From Chryseobacterium piscicola (GTDB lineage Bacteria; Bacteroidota; Bacteroidia; Flavobacteriales; Weeksellaceae), in assembly GCF_900156685.1 (NCBI RefSeq), contig NZ_FTOJ01000006.1, forward strand, positions 124,001 to 188,000: DNA of 64,000 bases. Direction: 5' to 3'. The notes beneath the pieces were generated by a model. The model had not been told where the DNA came from and did not search any database. It saw only the letters and a list, made by a program, of their open reading frames with translations. Position 1 is the stretch's first letter. Each line of letters opens with the position of its first letter. Below are positions 1 through 9,372 of the stretch, piece after piece. Made by a program: the position numbers and the translations under genes.

Positions 1-1719
1 TTTTACTTTTAAAGTGGGCGTTATTTCACCGCTGCTGATTTCAAATTCTGAAGGCATTAAAGTAAACTTTTTCACTTTTTCAAAATCTGATAAATTAGAT
101 TGTAATTCTACTAATTTTTCTTTAAAAAATTGATTTACTTTCTCATTCTTTACAGCATCATCCCAGTTTTTGAAAGCAATATTATTTTTCTTTAAAAAAT
201 AAGTAAGAAATTCAAAATTAGGAACTATCAAAGCAGAAACAAATTGTCTTCCTTCGGCAATCAAAGTAATTTGATTAATGAAATTATTATTGGTAAGCAG
301 ATTTTCAATCCTTTGTGGTGCAATATATTTCCCGTTAGAAGTTTTCATCAAATCTTTAATTCTATCAGTAATGAAAAGATTTCCGTTTTCATCAATTCTT
401 CCTGCATCTCCTGTTTTAAACCAGCCATCTTCAGTAAAAACCTCAGACGTATCTTCTGATCTTTTATAATAACCATTCATCAATCCGTTTCCTTTGGCGA
501 GAATTTCTTCATTTTCACCAATTTTTATCTCAACTCCCGGCAATGTTTTACCACAACTTCCATGAATGAAGTTTTTTAATGGCAAGGCAGTTAAAGTTGC
601 AGTAGTTTCCGTTAATCCGTAACCTACAGTAATGTGAATATTAACAGATTCAAAAAACTGAGTAACTTCTGTAGAAATCGCAGCTCCGCCACAAGGTATA
701 AACCACAGTCTGCCGCCAAGTTTTTCTTTTATTTTACTAAAAACGAGTAGATCAGCAAAAAACTCTTTAGATTTTAAGTTGAAAGGTGGTTCCAAACCAA
801 CTCTTTTAAATTCTGCAGTTTGTTTTCCTATTTTTATAGCCCAGTTGAAGATTTTCTTTTTTAGAGACGAACTTTCTTCACTTTTTTCTAAAACTCCGGC
901 ATATACTTTCTGCAAAAACCTTGGAACTACGCACATCATGGTAGGCTTTACTTCTACCAGTGCTTTTGCTATTGCTTTAGAATCTTCTAGAAAGTATACT
1001 CTTGCACCACCATAAAGACAAAGTAGTGACCAACTTCGTTCGAAAACATGAGTTAATGGTAAAAATGCAAGGGAAACTTCATCTTCAAAATTTTTGAATT
1101 GATAATATTCAAAATGGGCATTAATGTTTTTCAGAAAATTTCCATGGGTAATTAATACGCCTTTTGGGTTTCCGGTAGTTCCTGAGGTGTAAATGATGGT
1201 GGCCAAATCATCATCATTTTTCGTTTTATATTCTATTTTAGGCGAAGATTTAAAGATAAAGTCTTCTAGATAGAAACTGCTGAATTCTTTTTTAATCCAA
1301 ACTGCTTTTTTACAAACGATAATCGTTTTCAGTTCGGTATTTTCTTGTTTTAAAATCTCAAGACAAACGTCGTATTGCTCTTGATTTCCTGCGAGAATAA
1401 TTTTTGATCCAGAATCTTTAATGATGTATTCTGTCTGTTCGCCGTTGTTTGTAGAATAAATAGGAACAGAAACTGCACCAATAGAAATTGCTGCTAGATC
1501 AAAAATAATCCATTCGGATGAATTCTCGGCATAAATGGCCACTTTATCACCTTCCTGAATACCTATTTCTATAAGTGCGTTTGCTGTTTTAAAAATAAGT
1601 TCGCTGAGTTTTTTCCAGCTCAACTCCTTCCAGCCGGCGTCTTTTTTTTTAAATCCGATGGCTGATTTTAACGGATGTTTTTCTACATTTCTTGTAATAA
1701 TTGCTTCTGCAAGATTCAT
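1..1719 (-). CDS. Long-chain fatty acid-CoA ligase, C-terminus beyond window
   Basis: ATP-dependent activation of long-chain fatty acids to acyl-CoA, feeding beta-oxidation or lipid synthesis. Reading the minus strand from the ATG at 1719, the frame stays open for 573 codons to the window edge, so only the last few tens of residues of a roughly 590-residue family are missing. The adenylate-forming enzyme motifs are visible: the phosphate-binding loop YTSGTTGNPKG near residue 175, GYGLTET near 360, and a downstream GDAGRID motif followed by TDRIKDLMKTSNGKYIAP. The start codon follows the stop of the epimerase gene at 1720 with no gap, so the two are almost certainly co-transcribed and probably translationally coupled. 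The family is secure; the chain-length preference is not visible from sequence. Confidence 0.93.
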   Translation of the reverse strand, partial: MNLAEAIITRNVEKHPLKSAIGFKKKDAGWKELSWKKLSELIFKTANALIEIGIQEGDKVAIYAENSSEWIIFDLAAISIGAVSVPIYSTNNGEQTEYIIKDSGSKIILAGNQEQYDVCLEILKQENTELKTIIVCKKAVWIKKEFSSFYLEDFIFKSSPKIEYKTKNDDDLATIIYTSGTTGNPKGVLITHGNFLKNINAHFEYYQFKNFEDEVSLAFLPLTHVFERSWSLLCLYGGARVYFLEDSKAIAKALVEVKPTMMCVVPRFLQKVYAGVLEKSEESSSLKKKIFNWAIKIGKQTAEFKRVGLEPPFNLKSKEFFADLLVFSKIKEKLGGRLWFIPCGGAAISTEVTQFFESVNIHITVGYGLTETTATLTALPLKNFIHGSCGKTLPGVEIKIGENEEILAKGNGLMNGYYKRSEDTSEVFTEDGWFKTGDAGRIDENGNLFITDRIKDLMKTSNGKYIAPQRIENLLTNNNFINQITLIAEGRQFVSALIVPNFEFLTYFLKKNNIAFKNWDDAVKNEKVNQFFKEKLVELQSNLSDFEKVKKFTLMPSEFEISSGEITPTLKVK

Positions 1720-2733
1720 TTATTTTTTCAGCTTTTTGTCGTTGATATAATTATTTAAATGAAAATCAATACTTTCCGAAACCGGAATAAACTGAAAATC
1801 AATAGCTTTTTTAATTTTTTGATTGGAAATGGTGCTGAAATTTGTAATCGCGGCGATATTTGATCTTGAAATTATTTTGAGAGCCGGAACAAACCAGCCA
1901 AAAAGGATATTTGCAATTCTTCCTAAGTTCAAAAGAGATTTAGATAAAATTTTAGCTTCCTTTAAATTTAACTTTGACCGGATTTGCTTGCCAATTTCGG
2001 CATATCTTTTATTTTCAGAGAGTAAAATAAATCTTTGTCCGAAAGCATCTTTAGCCATTAATTCAACTGCAATTTTAGCTACATCTCTCACATCAACATA
2101 GCTAGTTCCGCCAGAAAAAGTAAAATTATTATTCTCAAAAGTAGGAAAAATATCACCACTGCTATTTCCCCAGTTTCCACTGCCGATAATCATTCCTGGG
2201 TTGATAATAATGGTATTTAACCCTTCGGCTGAAGCTCTCCACACTTCCATTTCAGATAAATGTTTTGATATGGCATAGGCAGAATGTTCTATTTTTGGAT
2301 TAAAATCAGACTCTTCATCAAGCTCACCTTTTTCATTAAAACCATCCAGAACGGCAATAGAGCTTACATGAAGAAATTTCTGAACACTTGAGTTTTCACA
2401 TGCATACAAAAGCTGCTTTGTACCTTCAATATTGGTGTGATATAATTCTTTTTCATCTTGAGGTTTGAAACTCACCATTGCTGCACAGTGATAAACCTCA
2501 TCTGCGCCATCCACTGCAGATTGGAGTGAATGAATATCGTTAAAATCTATATCAATCCATTCAATTTTATCAAATAAATATTGGTGGGCTTCTGTAAGAT
2601 AAGAATAAGAATGTTTTACCTCATCCAAATTGCTAGTAGGTCTTTTTGCAGCACGCACATTTTCACCTTTCTTCAAAAGCTCGAGAACGATGATTCTTCC
2701 TAAAATTCCGGTAGCGCCTGTAACGAAAACCAT
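1720..2733 (-). CDS. NAD-dependent epimerase/dehydratase (extended SDR)
   Basis: Extended short-chain dehydrogenase/reductase of 337 residues. The N-terminal Rossmann signature GATGILG lies at residues 6-12, and a YxxxK catalytic pair appears as YAISK near residue 152, preceded by HVSSIAVLDG in the usual Ser position. Members act on nucleotide sugars, sterols or dihydroflavonol-like substrates; the present sequence looks most like the generic NAD-dependent epimerase group of Bacteroidota, and the substrate cannot be told. It abuts the downstream acyl-CoA ligase gene, which suggests a role in lipid or acyl metabolism (inference). The ATG at 2733 is the only sensible start because it sits right before the Rossmann strand. 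Confidence 0.85.
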   Translation of the reverse strand: MVFVTGATGILGRIIVLELLKKGENVRAAKRPTSNLDEVKHSYSYLTEAHQYLFDKIEWIDIDFNDIHSLQSAVDGADEVYHCAAMVSFKPQDEKELYHTNIEGTKQLLYACENSSVQKFLHVSSIAVLDGFNEKGELDEESDFNPKIEHSAYAISKHLSEMEVWRASAEGLNTIIINPGMIIGSGNWGNSSGDIFPTFENNNFTFSGGTSYVDVRDVAKIAVELMAKDAFGQRFILLSENKRYAEIGKQIRSKLNLKEAKILSKSLLNLGRIANILFGWFVPALKIISRSNIAAITNFSTISNQKIKKAIDFQFIPVSESIDFHLNNYINDKKLKK

Positions 2734-2862
2734 AGTATAAAATAGATTTTAAAACGTTTTGCAAATTTGCGTAATTATATATGATTTACCACAAAATTGA
2801 CAAAAGATTTTCAAGTTTAAAAACCTGTTTGATTAATCTGCAAAAAGAGTTTTATTTGTCTC

Positions 2863-3657
2863 TTATATATTTTGAATTTCTAAAAACTCTTTCACAACGG
2901 CAGCAAAATCTGTAGGATTATCTGCCTGAACCCAATGAGCTGCGTTTTTTATTACGACAACTTTCGCTTTCGGAAATTGCTGTTTTATGGCAAACTCATC
3001 TTGCGGAAGAATATAATTAGATTTTTCTCCAGCTATAAACAAGGTTTCGCCTTCAAAAACTCCAAATTTAATTGCGTTGGAAACAAATTGATTGTATTTT
3101 TCTGAAAGTGTCTTTAGATTAAACCTCCAATTAAGCTTTTTTGATTCTCCTGATTCTTCCCAATATAAATTTTTTGCCAAAAACTGAATAGTAGACTTTT
3201 CTGGAATATATTGATTTAAAACAGATTCTACTTCGTTTCTAGATTTCATCTTTTCAAAATCTACTGTTTCCAAAGCTTTGATGATACCTTGGTGATGTGG
3301 AGGATACGCTTTTGGTGCAATATCTACAACGATTAGTTTTTCAATCTTTTCAGGATAATTTAATGCAAATTGCATCACGGCTTTTCCACCTAAGGAATGC
3401 CCCAAAACGTGAGCTTTTTCTATTCTGTGCTGGTTCATATAGTTGGCAATATCGTCTGCCAAGTCATCATGAGACATATTTTCAGAATGAAAACTTCTAC
3501 CATGATTTCTAAGATCAATCAAATGAACTGGTAAAAATTCTCCCAGCTCTTTCCCGAAACTTCCCCAGTTGTCTAGCATTCCAAATAAACCGTGGAATAC
3601 TAAAAGCGGTGTAGACGAAAGATTTTCGCCAAATATTTTTGAATGTAAGATTTCCAT
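2863..3657 (-). CDS. Alpha/beta hydrolase, YbfF-like esterase
   Basis: Cytoplasmic serine esterase of 264 residues in the alpha/beta hydrolase fold. Visible motifs are the oxyanion region HGLFG (22-26), DLRNHGRS (48-55), the nucleophile elbow GHSLGG with Ser88, and a late catalytic histidine in NAAHWVQ near residue 242. The HGLFG plus LRNHGRS combination is the hallmark of the YbfF/ABHD11 type that hydrolyses short acyl esters or acyl-CoA. There is no signal peptide. It lies between pdxJ (44 bp upstream on the same strand) and the epimerase/ligase pair (129 bp downstream), all on the minus strand, so it may share the pdxJ transcript. The physiological substrate is unknown. Confidence 0.88.
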   Translation of the reverse strand: MEILHSKIFGENLSSTPLLVFHGLFGMLDNWGSFGKELGEFLPVHLIDLRNHGRSFHSENMSHDDLADDIANYMNQHRIEKAHVLGHSLGGKAVMQFALNYPEKIEKLIVVDIAPKAYPPHHQGIIKALETVDFEKMKSRNEVESVLNQYIPEKSTIQFLAKNLYWEESGESKKLNWRFNLKTLSEKYNQFVSNAIKFGVFEGETLFIAGEKSNYILPQDEFAIKQQFPKAKVVVIKNAAHWVQADNPTDFAAVVKEFLEIQNI

Positions 3658-3701
3658 TTTTTAGTTATTAGATTGAAGAAATGAGGTTTCAGATTATTTA
3701 T

Positions 3702-4421
3702 TTACCACTTTGCCAATCTTTTCAAATAAGCCTGAACTGTATTTTCCATTCCCATATACAATGCTTCAGAAACCAAAGCATGACCAATTGAAACTTCTAG
3801 TAAATTCGGGATATTGTCTGCGAAATATTTTAGATTTTCTAAACTTAAATCGTGCCCTGCATTGATTCCCAAATCAAATTCATTGGCAACTACTGCTGTA
3901 TCGTAATAAGGTTTGATTGCCAACTCTTTGTTTTGCAAATAATCTTTAGCATAGGCTTCTGTGTACAGTTCGATTCTGTCTGCGCCTGTTTTTGCTGCAT
4001 ATTCTACCAATTCTGGCGTTGGGTCAAGGAAAACAGACGTTCTGATTCCTGCATTTTTAAATTCAGCAATAATTTCTGTAAGAAAATCTAGGTGCTTTTT
4101 TGTATCCCAACCAGCATTGGAAGTTATAGCATCATCTGCATCTGGAACCAAAGTAACCTGTTCTGGTTTTACATATAAAACCATATCGATAAAATCTCTG
4201 TGAGGGTTTCCTTCAATGTTAAATTCTGTGTGAACCAAAGGTTTCAAATCATACACATCTTTTCTAGTGATATGTCTTTCGTCTGGTCTTGGATGTATGG
4301 TAATTCCGTGGGCACCAAATTCCTGAATTTTCACTGCAGCTTCGGTTACGCTGGGAGTTTCTCCTCCTCTAGCATTACGTAAAGTTGCAATTTTATTAAT
4401 GTTTACACTTAACTTTGTCAT
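3702..4421 (-). CDS. pdxJ: Pyridoxine 5'-phosphate synthase
   Basis: Last step of DXP-dependent vitamin B6 synthesis: condensation of 3-amino-2-oxopropyl phosphate with 1-deoxy-xylulose 5-phosphate to pyridoxine 5'-phosphate. The 239-residue length is normal for this TIM-barrel enzyme. Characteristic stretches are LSVNINKIATLRNARGG (4-20), the His-rich loop HPRPDERHI (43-51), FNIEGNPH, and INAGHDLSLEN near the C-terminus with the catalytic His. The start is the ATG at 4421, directly before the first barrel strand. The downstream gene on the same strand is the YbfF-like esterase, 44 bp away. Identification is firm. Confidence 0.96.
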   Translation of the reverse strand: MTKLSVNINKIATLRNARGGETPSVTEAAVKIQEFGAHGITIHPRPDERHITRKDVYDLKPLVHTEFNIEGNPHRDFIDMVLYVKPEQVTLVPDADDAITSNAGWDTKKHLDFLTEIIAEFKNAGIRTSVFLDPTPELVEYAAKTGADRIELYTEAYAKDYLQNKELAIKPYYDTAVVANEFDLGINAGHDLSLENLKYFADNIPNLLEVSIGHALVSEALYMGMENTVQAYLKRLAKW

Positions 4422-4518
4422 GATTTTGTTGGATGATGGATGTAGAAGCTGTACCGTAATTGATGCCTCTGAAATTCATCATTTTTTTAAAATTTATATT
4501 TAAACTTATTATTTATAA

Positions 4519-5784
4519 TTATTTTGGCAACCCAATTTGCATAATCTGCAAATCAAATTCTTTGGAAGCTACTAAAAGATGATCAAAAATATCAGCTTGA
4601 ATCTGTTCAAATCTTTCCCATCTAGAATCATTGGCAAAACAATACACTTCCATAGGAAGACCTTGAGTAGTGATTTCTAACTGACGAACTATTATAGGGC
4701 TTTCTTTATCAATTTCAGAATCATTTTCTAGATATTTCTGAGCATAGTACCTGAATACGCCTATATTTGTCAACTGTCTACCATTGATAATCTTATCTTT
4801 ATGCTCTATATTTTCTTTTTCCAGGTTGATTTCTGAAGTTTTTTCGTTTAAGTAGTCTGAAATAAGATTGATATCTTTCAATCTTTCAATGTCCTCATTA
4901 TTCAAAAATTTGAATGAATTGATATTAAAGGAAATTGATTTTTTGATTCTTCGTGTATTCGATTCAGACATGACTTGAATATTTTTGATTTCTGTAGTCA
5001 ACAAGTCATACGTAGGAATAGAAGAGATTGTTTTATCAAAATTAGAAATCTTTGTTGTCAGCAAACTGATATCTAAAATATTGCCTTCAATATTATATTT
5101 AGGAACCCCAATCCAGTCGCCAACTTTCAAACTTTTTGAAGTAGCAACGTGAATTCCAGTTACAAAACCTAAAATTGTATCCCTAAAAACCAAAACCAAA
5201 ACCGCAGTTATTGCCCCTAAACTTCCTACAATCGTAGTTCCTTTAATCCCGAAAACTACACAGATACTTACGATGGTAAAAACAAAGATACCTAAAATTT
5301 TTACCGTTTCTGAAATAGCATTGATTGCCATTATTTTGTAGTAATCTTGTTTGATGGTAAAATAACTCCTAAAACCTGTTAAAGAACGGTATAACATCCC
5401 CGCAAGAATTAAAACCAATCCTAAATTTACAGCTCTGTGAATGAAAATACTTGTCTTAGAAAGTGCACCCACAAAAATTGATTCATGCAAAGAACCGATA
5501 GTTGCCAATGCTATGAAGTGAGCAACAGAATTGGTAATTTTAGACTGATAAACAGATTTTAAGATAGGGAATTTATTCTCATTACGAAAAAATTTGAAAG
5601 TATAATTGATAATGATTTTAAAAATAAAATCAAGCAACAGAAAAACACCAATAAGCAATGCCATTTTCACAATAATATGAAAAACCCAATCGAGCCCGGC
5701 TGGAGAAACTTTGCTTATATAAATATAGAGTTGCTCACTTAATTCCTGAAAAAAACTTTTGGTGTCTTTTATTTCATCTTTCAT
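4519..5784 (-). CDS. MscS-family mechanosensitive channel, YbdG-like
   Basis: Inner-membrane channel of 421 residues. The N-terminal part has several hydrophobic segments (about 25-50, 75-110, 115-135, 155-180). These are followed by the MscS pore helix and beta domain: an Ala/Gly-rich segment around GTTIVGSLGAITAV and then FRDTILGFVTGI and VGDWIGVP. The length and the long pre-pore region resemble E. coli YbdG more than MscS. The C-terminal 200 residues are cytosolic and hydrophilic. It probably releases solutes on hypo-osmotic shock; the family function is known but the contribution of this member is inferred. A strong Bacteroidota promoter lies only a few bases before the ATG. Confidence 0.88.
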   Translation of the reverse strand: MKDEIKDTKSFFQELSEQLYIYISKVSPAGLDWVFHIIVKMALLIGVFLLLDFIFKIIINYTFKFFRNENKFPILKSVYQSKITNSVAHFIALATIGSLHESIFVGALSKTSIFIHRAVNLGLVLILAGMLYRSLTGFRSYFTIKQDYYKIMAINAISETVKILGIFVFTIVSICVVFGIKGTTIVGSLGAITAVLVLVFRDTILGFVTGIHVATSKSLKVGDWIGVPKYNIEGNILDISLLTTKISNFDKTISSIPTYDLLTTEIKNIQVMSESNTRRIKKSISFNINSFKFLNNEDIERLKDINLISDYLNEKTSEINLEKENIEHKDKIINGRQLTNIGVFRYYAQKYLENDSEIDKESPIIVRQLEITTQGLPMEVYCFANDSRWERFEQIQADIFDHLLVASKEFDLQIMQIGLPK

Positions 5785-5790
5785 TATCTA

Positions 5791-5821
5791 CAAAACTACG
5801 AAATTAAAAAAAATCTTTCAA
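5791..5821 (-). promoter_or_regulatory. Promoter of the MscS-family gene, near-leaderless
   Basis: On the minus strand the -7 box TAGTTTTG (plus coordinates 5791-5798) fits the Bacteroidota consensus TAnnTTTG, and a -33 TTG (5819-5821) lies 20 bp further upstream, which is the expected spacing. The -7 box ends 6 bp before the ATG at 5784, so transcription should begin at or very near the start codon. Confidence 0.7.
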
Positions 5822-5954
5822 ACCCTTACTACAGCGGGTAAATTAACACTATTTAAATAAATTATTTGAATTTAATTTAAAATTATATTATATTTAATAA
5901 ATAATTCATAATAAATTTTTAATTTAGCAATACTAATCCATAAAACTATACAAA

Positions 5955-7130
5955 ATGAGAAAATTCAACTTATTATTGATTTTAATTCTTATTTTATCAC
6001 TTGGCTCCTGCCGATCAGATTCGGAAACCTCAGAAAATCCAACAGCAATCTCTGTGCAAAACGGTAAAGTAAGCGGAAAAATCACTTCACAAAATGGTTC
6101 AAAATCTATTGGTGGAGCTACAGTTTTTACTTTTGATGACAAGTATAAAATCTTCCACACAACATCAGACGCAGATGGAAATTTTGTTTTGGAAGCTCCC
6201 GAAGGAAACCATACCATCTACATTCAGACCGGAAACGGAAGTAATTTCCGTACAGAGGCTGTGGCAAATATTAAAGCCAATCAAACTATAAATCTTGATC
6301 TTACGCAAACCAAATTGACGCAGGTTGCAAAGATTGCTTATGTGAAAGGTACTTTTGATAAAATTGAAGATATTATTCAGACGTTGGGATATACTGCTAC
6401 AGAAATTACCAATACAGATTTGGCGAATCTTACTACTTTAGCTCAATACGACATTGTATTTTTAAACTGTGGATCAAGAAAATTCTCTCAATTTGCTAAT
6501 CTTTACCCCGTGATTGAAAATAATCTTGCGGTTTTCGTGGCCAATGGTGGAAGTATTTATGCTTCAGATTGGGACGTAGCTTATCTTCTTGGCGGTAATG
6601 ACAATACCAATAATTGTAATCTCCCAGGAGGATTTATTCCGGATTCCAAATTATGTTCTAAAAATATTGGAACTTCAGGGCTAGTTCCGGGTACGGTAAG
6701 CAATGCTTCTCTTGCAACAGCTTTAGGCTTCAATACATTGAATCTTGATTTTGATTTGGGATCTTGGCAAAAAATCACCAATTACGACGCAAATTACTGG
6801 GAGGTTTTAGTAAAAGAAACAGCCACCAACGACCCATTGATGATTAGAACCAATCATTTCACAGACAACAGTTTACCAAATATTCCTATCGGAAATGCTC
6901 CGAATTTAAATTTTGTAACGGTTTGCATTACGCTTTCAAACAATGTCCAAATCAGTGTGTCTGTTCCGCAGATTGCTGTTCCTGCGTTATTGGCTTTGGG
7001 AGCAACATTAGGATCTTGTTCGGGTTCTGGAAATAGTGGATATATCTATTACACAGCTTTTCACAATCATGCTTCAGGAAATATTGGAAGTGCTGCCGGA
7101 ATTCTTCAGTATGTAATTTTAAATCTTTAA
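5955..7130 (+). CDS. Lipoprotein with carboxypeptidase-regulatory-like domain
   Basis: Predicted surface or periplasmic lipoprotein of 391 residues. The signal peptide ends in a lipobox LSLGSC with Cys19. Residues about 35-100 read as a carboxypeptidase-D regulatory-like beta-sandwich (GKVSGKITSQNG, then GGATVFTF and DADGNFVLEAPEGNHTIYIQ), a fold common in Bacteroidota exported proteins. The remaining 290 residues contain repeated strand patterns and two cysteine pairs (NNCNLPG / SKLCSK) and look like a glutamine-amidotransferase-like or ThuA-type domain (IVFLNCGSRKFSQF, GGSIYASDWDV), which I cannot confirm. It stands alone between a divergent channel gene and a terminator. Role unknown. Confidence 0.8.
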   Translation: MRKFNLLLILILILSLGSCRSDSETSENPTAISVQNGKVSGKITSQNGSKSIGGATVFTFDDKYKIFHTTSDADGNFVLEAPEGNHTIYIQTGNGSNFRTEAVANIKANQTINLDLTQTKLTQVAKIAYVKGTFDKIEDIIQTLGYTATEITNTDLANLTTLAQYDIVFLNCGSRKFSQFANLYPVIENNLAVFVANGGSIYASDWDVAYLLGGNDNTNNCNLPGGFIPDSKLCSKNIGTSGLVPGTVSNASLATALGFNTLNLDFDLGSWQKITNYDANYWEVLVKETATNDPLMIRTNHFTDNSLPNIPIGNAPNLNFVTVCITLSNNVQISVSVPQIAVPALLALGATLGSCSGSGNSGYIYYTAFHNHASGNIGSAAGILQYVILNL

Positions 7131-7157
7131 AAAAATCGGCTTAGAAATTGATACACA

Positions 7158-7187
7158 AAAGTGGCTTTAGAAAGCTGCTTTTTTTAT
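7158..7187 (+). terminator. Rho-independent terminator after the lipoprotein gene
   Basis: Short imperfect hairpin built on AAAAG..GCTTT / AAAGC..CTTTT, followed by a run of seven T. It lies 27 bp after the stop at 7130. Confidence 0.55.
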
Positions 7188-7199
7188 TAAATTAAAATT

Positions 7200-7691
7200 A
7201 TGGATTACACTTTCATTGTTTTATTAAGCATTGTTTTGCTTATTTTAGGAATTGTAGGAACAATTCTACCAATTTTACCAGGACTTGTTTTAAGCCTCGC
7301 AGGACTTTTAATTTACAAATATGGAGCAGAGGCAGATTTGTCGATGATTTACATTTGGGCATTCGTTATTTTAACGGTTGCATCGGTCATTTTAAGCTAC
7401 GCAATTCCCGCAAAAACGACTCAAAAATACGGAGGAACACGTTGGGGAAGTATTGGTTCAGTTATAGGTACAATTATTGGGATGTTTATACCTATTCCGC
7501 TTGGTTTTCTTGTAGGAATGTTTGCCGGAGTCTTCATCGGCGAACTTTTACACGACAGCAGAGACATGAAAAAAGCTTTAAAATCAACAAAAGGAGCATT
7601 TATCGGTTTCATTTACGGCACCGGATTTAGTTTTGTAGTTGGTGTGGCAATGTTTTTAGTTGTAATTTTGGATCTCACTAATGTTATATAA
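7200..7691 (+). CDS. DUF456 membrane protein
   Basis: Integral membrane protein of 163 residues with about four hydrophobic segments rich in Gly (LLILGIVGTILPILPGLVLSL, then WAFVILTVASVILSYAIP, a GTIIGMFIPIPLGFLVGMFAGVFIGELL stretch, and GTGFSFVVGVAMFLVVILDL). The GxxLPxLPG repeat and the GSxxGxxxG loop are the DUF456 signature. The family function is unknown; homologues lie in diverse bacteria. The stop is 4 bp before the likely start of the next lipoprotein gene, so the two form a small operon. Confidence 0.85.
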   Translation: MDYTFIVLLSIVLLILGIVGTILPILPGLVLSLAGLLIYKYGAEADLSMIYIWAFVILTVASVILSYAIPAKTTQKYGGTRWGSIGSVIGTIIGMFIPIPLGFLVGMFAGVFIGELLHDSRDMKKALKSTKGAFIGFIYGTGFSFVVGVAMFLVVILDLTNVI

Positions 7692-7695
7692 AAAA

Positions 7696-8193
7696 ATGTT
7701 TTACAAATCAATCATCCTTAGTCTGGGATTTTTAAGTTTAATCAACTGCAAATCTCAAAAAGCAAAATCCGACACCGTTAAAGTTGAAACAAACGAAATA
7801 GGTGCGGTAAATACCACAACGAAAGAAAGTGAAATAGTCTATTTAAAAGAAGGTGAAAATAAATTCCTGAAAGAATACCAGATGAATGTAACCTTCAAAG
7901 AAATCTCAGAAGACAGCCGTTGCCCGAAAGATGTGCAATGTATTTGGAGCGGCGTTGCGGTAGCAAAAGTTGAGGTAATGGGAACTACTACCCGACCAAT
8001 GACTTTAAACATTGCAAGCATAGAAAACAAAAGCAAAAATTACCACAAATCAGCTGATTTCAATGGTTACACAATTTCTTTGGCCAATGTTACTCCATAT
8101 CCAGATTCATCGTCCAACTCAAAGTTGATGAAAGGAAATTACAAAATTGGAATTATCATTAAAAAAGCAGGAGAAAATTCTACCACAAAATAG
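7696..8193 (+). CDS. Small lipoprotein with Cys-rich RCPxxVxCxW motif
   Basis: Lipoprotein of 165 residues, with a lipobox LSLINC (Cys18) when read from the ATG at 7696. An in-frame ATG at 7681 overlaps the DUF456 stop and would lengthen the signal peptide by five residues; I prefer 7696. The mature part carries DSRCPKDVQCIWSGVAVAKVEV, a motif with two cysteines that I have seen in many short Flavobacteria lipoproteins of unknown function. Its 3' end overlaps the convergent ung gene by 14 bp. No function can be assigned. Confidence 0.8.
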   Translation: MFYKSIILSLGFLSLINCKSQKAKSDTVKVETNEIGAVNTTTKESEIVYLKEGENKFLKEYQMNVTFKEISEDSRCPKDVQCIWSGVAVAKVEVMGTTTRPMTLNIASIENKSKNYHKSADFNGYTISLANVTPYPDSSSNSKLMKGNYKIGIIIKKAGENSTTK

Positions 8194-8821
8194 GTTTTTT
8201 CCCTTTTGAAACTAAAAATTCATTGATCTTAGAGAAAGGTCTGCTTCCGTAAAAACCTCTGTAAACAGAAAATGGCGACGGATGTGCAGATTTCAGAATA
8301 AAATGTTTAGCCGGATTAATTAATTCGGCTTTTTTTTGTGCAAAAGCGCCCCACAAAACAAAAACTACATTTTCCTTTTTATCTGAAATTTCTTTGATGA
8401 TATAATTGGTGAATGTTTCCCAACCCAAATCTTTATGCGAATTCGGGGAATGTGCACGAACCGTTAAAGTTGCATTCAGCATTAAAACACCTTGTTTCCC
8501 CCAGTCATCGAGTTCTTTTGCGGTTCTTTCGATTCCCAGATCGTCTTTTAATTCCTTGAAAATATTTTTAAGTGAAGGTGGAGCAACAACTTGCTCTGAA
8601 ACCGAAAAACACAAACCATTAGCCTGAAAATCATTATGATAAGGATCTTGACCGATAATTACCACTTCAACCTCATCAAAAGGCGTTATTTCCAACGCTC
8701 TGAAAATTTGCTCTTTAGGTGGAAAAACTTTTGTGGTTGCGTATTCTTGTTTTACTTTTTCCCAAAGACAACTATAGTAAGATGTTTCTTTTATCGGGGC
8801 TAAAATTTCGGTCCAAGTCAT
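8180..8821 (-). CDS. ung: Uracil-DNA glycosylase
   Basis: Family 1 uracil-DNA glycosylase that removes uracil from DNA and starts base excision repair. Motifs are GQDPYHNDFQANGLCFSV with the catalytic Asp, LLLNATLTVR-like LMLNATLTVR, and HPSPFSVYRGFYGSRPF with the catalytic His. Read from the ATG at 8821 the protein is 213 residues, close to the family norm of about 220; an upstream in-frame ATG at 8854 would overlap the GNAT gene by 17 bp and adds a non-conserved leader. The 3' end overlaps the convergent lipoprotein gene. The GNAT gene lies directly upstream on the same strand, so the two are probably co-transcribed. Confidence 0.95.
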   Translation of the reverse strand: MTWTEILAPIKETSYYSCLWEKVKQEYATTKVFPPKEQIFRALEITPFDEVEVVIIGQDPYHNDFQANGLCFSVSEQVVAPPSLKNIFKELKDDLGIERTAKELDDWGKQGVLMLNATLTVRAHSPNSHKDLGWETFTNYIIKEISDKKENVVFVLWGAFAQKKAELINPAKHFILKSAHPSPFSVYRGFYGSRPFSKINEFLVSKGKKPILW

Positions 8822-8837
8822 GGTGTTAATTTGAAAA

Positions 8838-9368
8838 TTAGAGATATATTTCAAATCTCATTAATCTTTTTTTAAAGCTATAAACTAAATTATCCGGAAA
8901 CCCTTCATCTTCTCTCCCGTCTTCCAAAACGAATCCAGTTTTTAAGAGCAAACCTTTAGAATTTTCATTAAATTTATTGGTCATAGCTACAATTTCCTGC
9001 AAATGTAAATCATTAAAGCCAAAATTTAAAACTGCTTTTAAAGCTTCAGACATAATTCCCTGATGATGAAACTCGGGTAATAATTCGTAACCAACCTCTG
9101 CCGTTTTTCTGTCTTCTGTAAAATTATAAAGACAAATAGTACCAATTAAATTCTGTTGATTTTTAAGCGAAATTCCAAAGTAAAAAGATTCATTATTCAT
9201 CGTTCGTTCTTTGATCATCAGAATAAACTGTAATGCATCGTAATTGTTTTTGGGTGCATTTCTAATTACATATTTGTTGGTAATTTCATTGCTGCGGATC
9301 TTCAGAATATCTTCAACATGATTTTCGCTGAGAGGTTTCAGATGGAGTCTTTCGGTTTCAAGTTTCAT
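8838..9368 (-). CDS. GNAT N-acetyltransferase, RimJ/RimL type
   Basis: Acetyl-CoA-dependent N-acetyltransferase of 176 residues. It starts with LETERLHLKPLSENHVEDILKIRS, the usual beginning of the RimJ/RimL/Acetyltransf_3 group. It has EVGYELLPEFHHQGIMSEAL, where the HQGIMSEA stretch is the acetyl-CoA-binding segment, and LLKTGFVLEDG near the end. The acceptor could be a ribosomal protein N-terminus or a small amine; the sequence does not say. The gene is 16 bp upstream of ung and has its own promoter just before the ATG. Confidence 0.88.
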   Translation of the reverse strand: MKLETERLHLKPLSENHVEDILKIRSNEITNKYVIRNAPKNNYDALQFILMIKERTMNNESFYFGISLKNQQNLIGTICLYNFTEDRKTAEVGYELLPEFHHQGIMSEALKAVLNFGFNDLHLQEIVAMTNKFNENSKGLLLKTGFVLEDGREDEGFPDNLVYSFKKRLMRFEIYL

Positions 9369-9372
9369 AATT

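Noticed and set aside
244..1015. Plus-strand ORFs inside the acyl-CoA ligase
   Set aside because: They are antisense to a clearly conserved enzyme and have no motifs or ribosome-binding sites.
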